Below are positions 42,398 through 49,988 of a DNA stretch of 64,000 nucleotides, piece after piece. This DNA is from Streptomyces roseolus (lineage in GTDB: Bacteria; Actinomycetota; Actinomycetes; Streptomycetales; Streptomycetaceae): positions 118,824 to 182,823 of the forward strand of contig NZ_BMTV01000016.1 of the NCBI RefSeq assembly GCF_014649855.1, given 5' to 3'. The position numbers were made by a program, and so were the translations under genes. A model generated the notes under the pieces. It did not search any database and was not told the DNA's origin. It worked only from the letters and a program-made list of their open reading frames with translations. Numbering within the stretch: position 1 is the first letter of the stretch; each line of letters begins with the position of its first letter.

Positions 42398-43333
42398 TCA
42401 CTGCTTGGCCAGGATGTCCACGGTGAAGACGAGGGTCGACTTCGCCGGGATCGGCCCCTGGGCCTGGTCGCCGTAGCCGTCGGCCGGCGGGACGACGATC
42501 AGCACGCGGCTGCCGACCTTCTTGCCCTCCAGCCCCTTGCTCCAGCCCTTGATGACGTTGGCGAGCGGGAAGGTGGCCGGGGCGCCCCGGTCGTAGGAGC
42601 TGTCGAACTTCTTGCCGTCCTTCCAGAGCACGCCCTGGTACTGGACGGTCAGGGTGTCGGTGGCCTTGACGGCCTCGCCCTTGCCCTCGATGACGTAGTT
42701 CGAGACGAGCTTCGTGGGCGCGTCGGTCTTCGGGACGGTCAGCGAGGGGGCCTTGCCGTCGGTGTTGGTGCCGACCTTGGGCAGGTCCTTGTTCTCCTGG
42801 GCGACGACGGTGCCCTCGGCGGACTTCGGGATCGTGGTCGCCTTCAGGATGTCGACGACGAAGACGAGGGTGGCGCCGCCCTTGATGCTCGGCGGGGAGC
42901 CCTGCTCGCCGTAGCCGAGCTCCGGCGGGATGCCGATCTCGACGCGGCTGCCGACCTTCTGGCCCTTGAGGCCCTGGTCCCAGCCCTTGATGACCTGGCC
43001 GGCGCCGAGGGTGAGCGTGAAGGGCTCGCCGCGGTCGAAGCTGTTGTCGAAGGGGGTCGTCGAGTCCCAGGTCTGACCGAGGTAGTTGACCTGGAGGGCG
43101 TCGCCGTCCTTGGTCGCCGGGCCGTCGCCCTCGCTGATGACGTTGACCTTGAGCTCCTTCGGCGGGTCGCCCTCGCCCTTGGCGAGGGTCGGCTTCTCGC
43201 CGAACTTCTCGCCCGCGGTGATGGCGGGGAGCCCGTTGGTCATCGAGGCGTTATCGGAGCCTTTGGTGTCGCTGCCGCAGGCCGCTGTGAGCAGCAGCAG
43301 CGGGACGACGAGAAGGCCGGCAATTCGGCGCAC
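42398..43333 (-). CDS. Secreted double-FKBP lipoprotein
   Basis: This 311-aa lipoprotein has a signal with lipobox LTAAC (Cys near residue 19), so it is anchored outside the membrane. It then has two FKBP domains, about 75-170 (QVIKGWDQGLKGQKVGS) and 220-310 (NVIKGWSKGLEGKKVGS). It probably helps fold secreted proteins. Both domains keep most active-site aromatics. The GTG at 43333 puts the Arg-Arg signal start right after the ribosome binding site (TGAGGA). Confidence 0.93.
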   Translation of the reverse strand: MRRIAGLLVVPLLLLTAACGSDTKGSDNASMTNGLPAITAGEKFGEKPTLAKGEGDPPKELKVNVISEGDGPATKDGDALQVNYLGQTWDSTTPFDNSFDRGEPFTLTLGAGQVIKGWDQGLKGQKVGSRVEIGIPPELGYGEQGSPPSIKGGATLVFVVDILKATTIPKSAEGTVVAQENKDLPKVGTNTDGKAPSLTVPKTDAPTKLVSNYVIEGKGEAVKATDTLTVQYQGVLWKDGKKFDSSYDRGAPATFPLANVIKGWSKGLEGKKVGSRVLIVVPPADGYGDQAQGPIPAKSTLVFTVDILAKQ

Positions 43334-43401
43334 GTGTTCCTCAGATCTCAGACGGCACAGTAGTTGTCCGGACACTCTAGGGGACCCGCCCGAGACGTCC
43401 A

Positions 43402-43430
43402 GGGCCCCGCGCGTCGCACGCGCGGGGCCC
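43402..43430 (-). terminator. Terminator of pafA
   Basis: A perfect 13-bp stem (43402-43414 with 43418-43430) with a 3-nt loop lies 21 nt past the pafA stop. Confidence 0.8.
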
Positions 43431-43451
43431 CGGCCTGTTCTTGTGATCGTC

Positions 43452-44813
43452 CTACATGCCGGCGATCAGCTTCTCCACCCGGTCGTCGACCGAGCGGAAC
43501 GGGTCCTTGCACAGGACCGTGCGCTGCGCCTGGTCGTTGAGCTTGAGGTGGACCCAGTCGACGGTGAAGTCCCGGCGCTGCTCCTGGGCGCGGCGGATGA
43601 AGTCGCCGCGGAGCCGGGCCCGGGTGGTCTGCGGGGGCACGGACTTGCCCTCGAAGATCTTCACGTCGTTGCAGATCCGCGCCGCCTGCCCGTTCTTCTG
43701 GAGCAGGTAGTACAGCCCGCGGCGGCGGTGGATGTCGTGGTACGCGAGGTCTATCTGGGCGACCCGCGGGTTCGACATGGTCATGTTGTGCTTGGCGCGG
43801 TACCGCTCGATGAGCTTGTACTTCATCACCCAGTCGATCTCGGTCTGGATGCGGTCCAGCTCCTCCTGCTCGATCGCGTCGAGCGTGCGGCCCCACAGTT
43901 CCAGCACCTGGGCGACCGTGCCGGAGCGGATGCCGCGCCGGTCGACGAAGTCGGAGGCCTTCTCGAAGTACTCGCGCTGCACCTCCAGGGCGGAGGCCTC
44001 GCGGCCGCTGGCCAGCCGCACCTTGCGCTGGCCGGTGATGTCGTGGCTGACCTCGCGGATGGCCCGGATCGGGTTCTCCAGGGTCAGGTCGCGCATCACG
44101 GTGCCCGCCTCGATCATGCGCAGCACGAGGTCGGTGGCGCCGACCTTGAGGAGCATGGTCGTCTCGGACATGTTGGAGTCGCCGACGATGACGTGGAGCC
44201 GGCGGTAGCGCTCGGCGTCGGCGTGCGGCTCGTCCCGGGTGTTGATGATGGGCCGGGAGCGGGTGGTGGCGGAGCTGACGCCCTCCCAGATGTGCTCGGC
44301 GCGCTGGGAGACGCAGTACACGGCACCCCGCGGGGTCTGGAGCACCTTGCCCGCGCCGCAGATCAGCTGACGCGTCACCAGGAAGGGGATGAGGATGTCG
44401 GCGAGGCGGGAGAACTCGCCGTGGCGGGCGACGAGATAGTTCTCGTGGCAGCCGTAGGAGTTTCCGGCGGAGTCGGTGTTGTTCTTGAAGAGATAGACGT
44501 CGCCCGCGATTCCCTCCTCGTGCAGGCGGCGTTCGGCGTCCACGAGAAGACCTTCGAGAATGCGCTCGCCGGCCTTGTCGTGGGTGACCAGTTCGGTCAC
44601 GTCGTCGCATTCCGGTGTGGCGTATTCCGGATGCGAACCCACGTCGAGGTACAGGCGGGCGCCGTTCCGCAGGAAGACATTGCTGCTGCGGCCCCATGAC
44701 ACGACTCGGCGGAAGAGGTACCGCGCCACTTCGTCAGGAGACAGTCGGCGCTGTCCCCTGAACGTGCACGTGACGCCGTACTCGTTCTCCAGCCCGAAAA
44801 TGCGGCGGTCCAT
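43452..44813 (-). CDS. pafA: Pup-protein ligase PafA
   Basis: This 453-aa ligase of the carboxylate-amine/glutamine-synthetase fold attaches the C-terminal Glu of Pup to substrate lysines using ATP. The N-terminal GLENEYGVTC carries the catalytic Glu/Asp loop; later motifs include NNTDSAGNSYGCHENYL, IGDSNMSETTMLLKVGA and YLLQKNGQAARI. It is separated from the rest of the proteasome genes by the MFS/LacI pair but in the same orientation. Length equals the family norm. Confidence 0.97.
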   Translation of the reverse strand: MDRRIFGLENEYGVTCTFRGQRRLSPDEVARYLFRRVVSWGRSSNVFLRNGARLYLDVGSHPEYATPECDDVTELVTHDKAGERILEGLLVDAERRLHEEGIAGDVYLFKNNTDSAGNSYGCHENYLVARHGEFSRLADILIPFLVTRQLICGAGKVLQTPRGAVYCVSQRAEHIWEGVSSATTRSRPIINTRDEPHADAERYRRLHVIVGDSNMSETTMLLKVGATDLVLRMIEAGTVMRDLTLENPIRAIREVSHDITGQRKVRLASGREASALEVQREYFEKASDFVDRRGIRSGTVAQVLELWGRTLDAIEQEELDRIQTEIDWVMKYKLIERYRAKHNMTMSNPRVAQIDLAYHDIHRRRGLYYLLQKNGQAARICNDVKIFEGKSVPPQTTRARLRGDFIRRAQEQRRDFTVDWVHLKLNDQAQRTVLCKDPFRSVDDRVEKLIAGM

Positions 44814-44882
44814 GTCTGAACATTACGCCTGACGGCCTGTGCTGAAACCGGGTTGGACGTTTCCGTCCCGATCGTTTTCCGG

Positions 44883-46154
44883 TCAGAGGGCGTTCTTTTC
44901 GGCGTGCACGGCGGTGGCGGCGCCCCCGCTCACGGCGTGTCGCGAGCCGCGCCCGGGCGCGTCGGGGTCGTTCAGCACCCGTCCGGTGGCGAGCAGGACC
45001 AGCAGCGCGGCCAGGCCACCGGCCCCCGCCACGGCGAAACCGGCCACGGTACCGGCCATTTCGACGGCGGGCCCGGCGGCGGCCGAGCCCAGGGCGGCAC
45101 CGACGCCGAAGGTCGTGACCAGCCAGGAGAAGGCCTCGGTGACCGTGCCGGCCGGGGCGTGCCGGTCCACCACGATGAAGGCGCAGGCCAGGACGGGGGC
45201 GAGGAAGAAGCCCGAGAGGGCCGCGAGGCCGCTCATGGCGACCGGGCCGGGCATGAGCGTCAGCGGCAGGTAGCAGAGCGCGAGGAGCGCCACCAGGACG
45301 CGCAGCCGGCGCTCGGGCGCGCCGGCCCACCGCCGGGCGCCGTAGAGGACGCCGCCGAGGAGGGCGCCGAGGCCGAGGGCGGCCATCAGCCATCCGTAGA
45401 CGGACGGGGCGCCGCGGTCGTCGGCGTAGGCGACGGCGGCGACCGTGATGGAGCCGAGGGCGAGGCCGACGAAGAAGAACGAGCCGAGCAGGGCGAGCAG
45501 CCCCGGAGAGCGCAGGGCGCCGAGCCAGTGGGCCTCGCGGGGGGCGGAGCGCCAGGCCCGGGAGGGCTCGGAGAGGACGACGGAGAGGGCTCCGAGCACA
45601 CCCAGGAGGTTGATGACGAGGAGGGCGGCGGCGGGCGACCACAGGGCGACGAGGAGGGTCACCAGGAGCGGGCCGACGGTGAACATGACCTCCTGGGCGA
45701 CCGCGTCGAGGGCGTAGGCGCGGTGGACCCGGTCCTCGCGGCCCAGGACGCTCGGCCAGAGGGCCCTCAGGCCGCCCTCCAGCGGCGGGGTGAAGAACCC
45801 GGCGAGGACGACGGCGGCGTAGGCGAGCGGGAGGTTCCCGGTGCCAGCAAGGGCGAAGAGGGCCATGCCGAGGGCGGAGAGCACGGCGGCGGGCAGCTGG
45901 ACCCGCGGCTGGCCCTTGAGGTCCACGGCGCGGCCGAGGAGCGGCTGGCCGACGGCGTTGGCGAGGCCGTACGCGGCGACGAGGCCGCCCGCGAGGGTGT
46001 AACTGCCGCCCTGCTCGCGGACGAAGAGGGTCATGGCGACGGGGCCGGTGCCGTTGGGCAGTCGGCCGACCAGGGTGCCGGTGAGCAGGCGGAGCGCGTG
46101 CGGCGCCCGCAGGATGTCGCGGTAGCCGCCGTGTGCCGTGGCCTCGGTGGCCAT
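44883..46154 (-). CDS. Major facilitator superfamily transporter
   Basis: This 423-aa protein has about 12 transmembrane helices. The early LVGRLPNGTGPVAMTLFVRE and the loop GQPLLGRAVDLKGQPRV are of the YbfB/drug-exporter-like MFS type found across actinobacteria. The substrate is unknown. It is divergent from the LacI gene with a symmetric operator between, so it is the regulator's likely target and its substrate may be the LacI ligand or a product of it. It sits between pafA and the proteasome operon without obvious functional link. Confidence 0.9.
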   Translation of the reverse strand: MATEATAHGGYRDILRAPHALRLLTGTLVGRLPNGTGPVAMTLFVREQGGSYTLAGGLVAAYGLANAVGQPLLGRAVDLKGQPRVQLPAAVLSALGMALFALAGTGNLPLAYAAVVLAGFFTPPLEGGLRALWPSVLGREDRVHRAYALDAVAQEVMFTVGPLLVTLLVALWSPAAALLVINLLGVLGALSVVLSEPSRAWRSAPREAHWLGALRSPGLLALLGSFFFVGLALGSITVAAVAYADDRGAPSVYGWLMAALGLGALLGGVLYGARRWAGAPERRLRVLVALLALCYLPLTLMPGPVAMSGLAALSGFFLAPVLACAFIVVDRHAPAGTVTEAFSWLVTTFGVGAALGSAAAGPAVEMAGTVAGFAVAGAGGLAALLVLLATGRVLNDPDAPGRGSRHAVSGGAATAVHAEKNAL

Positions 46155-46189
46155 GCGGGTCTCCCCTCCGTCGGCTCCCGCCGAGGTTT

Positions 46190-46216
46190 TACGTATAACT
46201 TCCGAGGTCATACGTA
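46190..46216. promoter_or_regulatory. LacI operator between the MFS and LacI genes
   Basis: ACGTATAAC (46191-46199) and GTCATACGT (46207-46215) form an inverted repeat with one mismatch around 7 nt. Each arm contains the self-complementary TACGTA (46190-46195 and 46211-46216), 21 bp apart or two helical turns. TATAAC could also serve as a -10 for the LacI gene. Confidence 0.7.
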
Positions 46217-46298
46217 CCATGGCGACGTGACGCGGGTCCACCCCGCGCCCCACCCCACCGACCGGCTCCCCACCGACAGCGCCCGACGCGGAGGCCCC

Positions 46299-47318
46299 GT
46301 GCAGACCCCCGAACCCCTGGGCGCCACCCGTCCGACCAGCAAGGACGTGGCCCGGGCAGCAGGCGTCTCCCAGGCCACCGTCTCGCTCGTCCTCGGCGAG
46401 AAGTGGCGCGGCCGCGTGTCGGAACGCACCGCCGGCACCGTCCGGGAGGCCGCCCGCGAGCTCGGCTACCGGCCCAACCTCGCGGCCCGCAACCTGCGCC
46501 TCGGCCGCACCCGCACCGCCCTGCTCGTCGTCCCCGCCCTCACCAACGAGTTCTTCGCCCACGTGTACACCGGCGCGGCGGCCGTCGCCGCCGACCACGG
46601 CTTCGGCGTCGTGCTCTACCCCTCCCCCGACGGCGTCGGCCCGGCCCGCGACCCCTTCGCCTCCGCCCAGACGGCCCTGGACGGCGTCCTGGCCTCCTCC
46701 ATGGCCACCGCCGCCCTGGAGGCCTTCCGGGGCGGCGAACTGCCGCTCGTCATGCTCGACAGCGACCCGGCGGACACGGGCGCGGCCGCCCACGTCAACC
46801 TCGACGTCGCCCGGGGCATGCGGCTCGTCACCGCCCACCTGCTCGCCCTCGGCCACCGCCGCTTCCTCCACCTGGCCTCCGCCGCCCCCTCCTGGACCTT
46901 CGACGTCCGGGCCGCCGCGCTCGGCGAGGCGCTGCGCGGAGCCGAGGTCCGCACCGTGCGGTCCCCGCTGACCGTCGCGGCCGCACGGGAGGCCGCCGGG
47001 GCCGCCCTCGCCGCGCCCGGCCCCCGCCCCACGGCCGTCGTCTGCGACGACGACATCCTCGCGGCCGGTGTCTGCAAGGCCGCCCGACGGCTCGGCCTGC
47101 GGGTGCCGGAGGACCTGTCGGTCACCGGCTTCGACGACATGGCGCTCGCGACCGCGGTCGAACCGGAACTCACCACCGTCCGGCTCCCCGCCGAGGAGTT
47201 CGGCCGCCGGGGCATGGAGGCGCTGCTCGCCGTCCTGGCGGGCGAACCGGCCCGCTCGGACGTCCTGCCCGCCGAACTGGTCCCGCGCGGCTCCACAGGC
47301 CCGGCACCGGCCCCCTGA
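46299..47318 (+). CDS. LacI-family repressor
   Basis: This 339-aa repressor has the HTH and hinge at the N-terminus (TSKDVARAAGVSQATVSLVL, then RTAGTVREAARELGYRPNLAARNLR split at the turn). The periplasmic-binding-like core (about 70-330) has LTNEFFAHVYTGA and CDDDILAAGVCKAA, then VTGFDDMALA. The ligand is probably a sugar or nucleoside-like molecule. The GTG at 46299 with GGAGG upstream is preferred; a GTG at 46227 would add 24 basic residues. It is divergent from the MFS gene and shares its operator. Confidence 0.92.
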   Translation: MQTPEPLGATRPTSKDVARAAGVSQATVSLVLGEKWRGRVSERTAGTVREAARELGYRPNLAARNLRLGRTRTALLVVPALTNEFFAHVYTGAAAVAADHGFGVVLYPSPDGVGPARDPFASAQTALDGVLASSMATAALEAFRGGELPLVMLDSDPADTGAAAHVNLDVARGMRLVTAHLLALGHRRFLHLASAAPSWTFDVRAAALGEALRGAEVRTVRSPLTVAAAREAAGAALAAPGPRPTAVVCDDDILAAGVCKAARRLGLRVPEDLSVTGFDDMALATAVEPELTTVRLPAEEFGRRGMEALLAVLAGEPARSDVLPAELVPRGSTGPAPAP

Positions 47319-47325
47319 ACCCGGA

Positions 47326-47371
47326 ACGCGTGGAGGGGCCCGGTCCAGGTGGACCGGGCCCCTCCACGCGT
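47326..47371. terminator. Bidirectional terminator between the LacI gene and prcA
   Basis: A perfect 21-bp stem (47326-47346 with 47351-47371) and a 4-nt loop lie between the convergent genes, 7 nt and 10 nt from their stops. It is the longest perfect stem noted in the window. Confidence 0.9.
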
Positions 47372-47381
47372 GCGGGCCCGT

Positions 47382-48134
47382 CTACTCCTCGGGGGCCTCG
47401 TCCGAGGGCTCGTCCGTCTTCGCCGCCGCCGCGTTGTCCGCCTCCAGGAGACGGGACAGCTGGCGGCCGACGATCCGCTTGAACTTCCGCTGCTGCGGAC
47501 GCGTGCGGTCCAGGACCGCCACCTCCAGGCGCTCGGCGGGGATCTCCCGCTCGGTGCCGTTGGTGTCCCGGGAGAGCGCCTGCACCGCGAGCTTCAGGGC
47601 CTCCGCGAGCGACATCCCGTCCCGGTGCCGTTGATCCAGGAACGAGCTGATCTGCTCCGCGTTGCCGCCCACCGCGACCGAGCCGTGCTCGTCCACGATG
47701 GAACCGTCGTGCGGCAGCCGGTAGATCTGGTCACCGGCCGGTTCGGTACCGACCTCGGCGACCACCAGCTCCACCTCGTACGGCTTCTCGCCGGCGCTGG
47801 AGAAGATGGTGCCCAGCGTCTGCGCGTAGACGTTGGCCAGGCCGCGCGCGGTGACGTCGTCCCGGTCGTAGGTGTAGCCGCGCAGGTCGGCGTAGCGGAC
47901 GCCGCCGATGCGCAGGTTCTCGTACTCGTTGTACTTGCCGGCGGCGGCGAAGCCGATCCGGTCGTAGATCTCGCTGAACTTGTGCAGGGCACGGGACGGG
48001 TTCTCGCCGACGAAGACGATGCCGTCGGCGTACTGGAGGACCACGAGGCTGCGGCCCCGCGCGATGCCCTTGCGGGCGTACTCCGCGCGGTCGGCCATGG
48101 CCTGCTGGGGGGAGACGTAGAACGGTGTCGACAC
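47382..48134 (-). CDS. prcA: 20S proteasome alpha subunit
   Basis: This 250-aa alpha subunit forms the outer, gating rings of the actinobacterial 20S core. The N-terminal gate segment STPFYVSPQQAMADRAEYAR and the GIARGRSLVVLQY strand are characteristic, and there is no catalytic Thr. The Glu/Ala-rich tail may contact the ATPase. The GTG lies 46 nt after the prcB stop. It is last in the arc/dop/pup/HNH/prcB/prcA series. Confidence 0.97.
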   Translation of the reverse strand: MSTPFYVSPQQAMADRAEYARKGIARGRSLVVLQYADGIVFVGENPSRALHKFSEIYDRIGFAAAGKYNEYENLRIGGVRYADLRGYTYDRDDVTARGLANVYAQTLGTIFSSAGEKPYEVELVVAEVGTEPAGDQIYRLPHDGSIVDEHGSVAVGGNAEQISSFLDQRHRDGMSLAEALKLAVQALSRDTNGTEREIPAERLEVAVLDRTRPQQRKFKRIVGRQLSRLLEADNAAAAKTDEPSDEAPEE

Positions 48135-48180
48135 CGGCGCTCGTCCCTTTCTTCTGGGCTGTGAGGGGGCGACGTACGGG

Positions 48181-49020
48181 TCAGAGCAGGGCGGCGCGCG
48201 GTCCGTCCGGCTGCTCCAGACGCCGCTCGGTGACCGAACGGGCCAGCTCGGAGGACTCCGCCTCGGTCAGCCTGCGGAAGCCCTCGTCGGTGATGACGGT
48301 GACGATCGGGAAGATCCGGCGGGCCAGGTCCGGACCACCGGTCGCCGAGTCGTCGTCCGCCGCGTCGTACAGCGCCTGCACGACCAGGGTGGTCGCCTGC
48401 TGCTCGGTCAGGTCCTCGCGGTACAGCTTCTTCATGGAGCCGCGGGCGAAGATGGAACCCGAGCCGGTGGCGGCGAAGCCGTGCTCCTCTGAGCGGCCGC
48501 CGGTCACGTCGTACGAGAAGATCCGGCCCTTCTCGCGGCCCTCGTCCCAGCCTGCGAAGAGAGGCACGACGGCGAGGCCCTGCATGGCCATGCCGAGGTT
48601 GCTGCGGATCATGGTGGAGAGACGGTTCGCCTTGCCCTCCAGGGAGAGCGTGGCGCCCTCCACCTTCTCGAAGTGCTCCAGCTCCAGCTGGAAGAGCTTC
48701 ACCATCTCGACGGCGAGACCGGCGGTGCCGGCGATGCCGACCGCGGAGTACTCGTCCGCCGGGAACACCTTCTCGATGTCCCGCTGCGCGATCATGTTGC
48801 CCATGGTGGCCCGCCGGTCACCCGCGAGCACGACGCCCCCCGGGAACGTCGCGGCCACGATGGTGGTGCCGTGCGGAGCCTCGACGATCCCCTCCGGCAG
48901 CTTCCGGTTGCCCGGCAGCAGCTCCGGCGAGTGGTCGGCGAGGAAGTCGATGAAGGACGAGGACCCCGGCGTCAGGAAGGCTGCCGGTAGACGCCCTGTG
49001 CTACGAGTGTTGGGTTCCAC
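48181..49020 (-). CDS. prcB: 20S proteasome beta subunit
   Basis: This 279-aa catalytic subunit has a propeptide of about 51 residues (EPNTRSTGRLPAAFLTPGSS onward) that is removed autocatalytically at HG|TTIVA to expose Thr52. Asp, Lys and Ser of the active site lie in GDRRATMGN and GTAGLAVEM and later. It makes the two inner rings. I set the GTG at 49020 (VEPNTRSTG), with AAGGAA upstream, from family homology. This start lies inside the 3' end of the HNH gene (49-nt overlap), so its translation may depend on that gene. Confidence 0.96.
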   Translation of the reverse strand: MEPNTRSTGRLPAAFLTPGSSSFIDFLADHSPELLPGNRKLPEGIVEAPHGTTIVAATFPGGVVLAGDRRATMGNMIAQRDIEKVFPADEYSAVGIAGTAGLAVEMVKLFQLELEHFEKVEGATLSLEGKANRLSTMIRSNLGMAMQGLAVVPLFAGWDEGREKGRIFSYDVTGGRSEEHGFAATGSGSIFARGSMKKLYREDLTEQQATTLVVQALYDAADDDSATGGPDLARRIFPIVTVITDEGFRRLTEAESSELARSVTERRLEQPDGPRAALL

Positions 49021-49571
49021 AGGTTTCCTTCCACGTATGCGGCTGCACGCCTGATGACGTCCGGCCGATCCTTGAGTTGCCCCAGAGCCGCGTTGCAGCT
49101 GAAGCACAGTACGCCTCGGACCTTACCCGTCCGATGATCGTGATCCACATGCTCCGCCGGACCCGCCTGGCAGATCACGCAGACACCACCCTGGTCGGCG
49201 ATCATCTGCTCGCGCTGGACTTCGGTGATGCCGTACTGACGCTTGAGATGCCCGGCTCGCCCCTGGGCCTTCTTGCACGCCTTGCAGCGAGTGGCGAGGC
49301 CGTCCGACGCGGTGGCGTTGCGATGCCAGTCGTCATGCGGCTTGACCTCACCGCACTGCCGGCAGAGCTTGTGCCCCACCGGTACGTCCACCGCGCTTCG
49401 GACGACCTTGCCCTTGGCTGCCTGTCTGATCCGGTAGCGCTCGGCCCCGTAGGCCGAAACGCATTCCCGGCACCTCACCTGCAGTCCGTCACCGCGATTG
49501 CAGTCCTGCGCGAACCCGGCCAGCGGGACGTCCCTCCCGCAACCGCGGCAATGTTTGACGGCATCCGACAT
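48972..49571 (-). CDS. HNH / endonuclease VII-like zinc nuclease in the proteasome operon
   Basis: This 199-aa protein has three zinc clusters. Two tandem copies of CxxC-x22-CxxC (Cys8/11/34/37 and Cys70/73/96/99) have identical spacing, an internal duplication. A recombination endonuclease VII-type HNH domain follows (about 112-165), with Cys131/134, HVDHDH at 141-146 and Cys156/Cys159-Asn160. All nuclease residues appear intact, so it should cut or bind DNA. It lies 36 nt after pup and overlaps prcB by 49 nt in another frame. There are no inteins, introns or repeats around it. I recall a comparable gene between pup and prcB in other Streptomyces; its role is unknown. Confidence 0.85.
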   Translation of the reverse strand: MSDAVKHCRGCGRDVPLAGFAQDCNRGDGLQVRCRECVSAYGAERYRIRQAAKGKVVRSAVDVPVGHKLCRQCGEVKPHDDWHRNATASDGLATRCKACKKAQGRAGHLKRQYGITEVQREQMIADQGGVCVICQAGPAEHVDHDHRTGKVRGVLCFSCNAALGQLKDRPDVIRRAAAYVEGNLWNPTLVAQGVYRQPS

Positions 49572-49607
49572 CTCCCCACCCCTGCGACTTCACCTTCGAT
49601 TCGAAGG

Positions 49608-49820
49608 CTACTGGCCGCCTTTTTGCACGAAGCTTCGAACGAACTCCTCAGCATTCTCCTCGAGCACGTCGTCGATCTCGTCGAGGACCGAGTCCACGTC
49701 CTCGCTCAGCTTCTCCTGGCGTTCCTTGAGGTCGGAGTTCGCCTCCGTGGTGGTCTCCTCGACCTCCTCCGTGGAACGCGTGGCCTTCTGCTGTCCGCCG
49801 CCGGTGTCCTTGGACGCCAT
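49608..49820 (-). CDS. pup: Prokaryotic ubiquitin-like protein Pup
   Basis: This 70-aa intrinsically disordered tag is rich in Glu, Asp, Lys and Thr. The C-terminal helix region (about 25-58) that binds the ATPase coiled coil and the terminal GGQ are intact. Because it ends in Gln, it needs deamidation by Dop before PafA can conjugate it. The spacing to dop is 168 nt, which may hold its own promoter (a TAGGGT box is at 49882-49887 on the minus strand). Confidence 0.98.
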   Translation of the reverse strand: MASKDTGGGQQKATRSTEEVEETTTEANSDLKERQEKLSEDVDSVLDEIDDVLEENAEEFVRSFVQKGGQ

Positions 49821-49988
49821 TTCCTCACCCCGCTCGAATCGGATCGCTCGGACATGTGCTGCTGGGGTCCTGCAAGATCAGACCCTACAAGCCGGGACCG
49901 ACATCGGCCCCCGCATTTCCGCAACGCCCGCGCACTGCTTCCATGATTCCCAGGGCCCGGGTGTTTCAGGCCCTTTTCCGGTCTCGAA

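Noticed and set aside
48972..49571. HNH gene as a homing intron or intein insertion in prcB
   Set aside because: It is a free-standing gene; prcB and pup are intact with no splice signals or interrupted motifs.
49952..49978. Plus-strand terminator-like stem (AGGGCC/GGCCCT plus T4) in the dop-pup gap
   Set aside because: No plus-strand gene leads into it; the T-run is on the wrong strand for dop. It may act weakly for dop as a plain hairpin.
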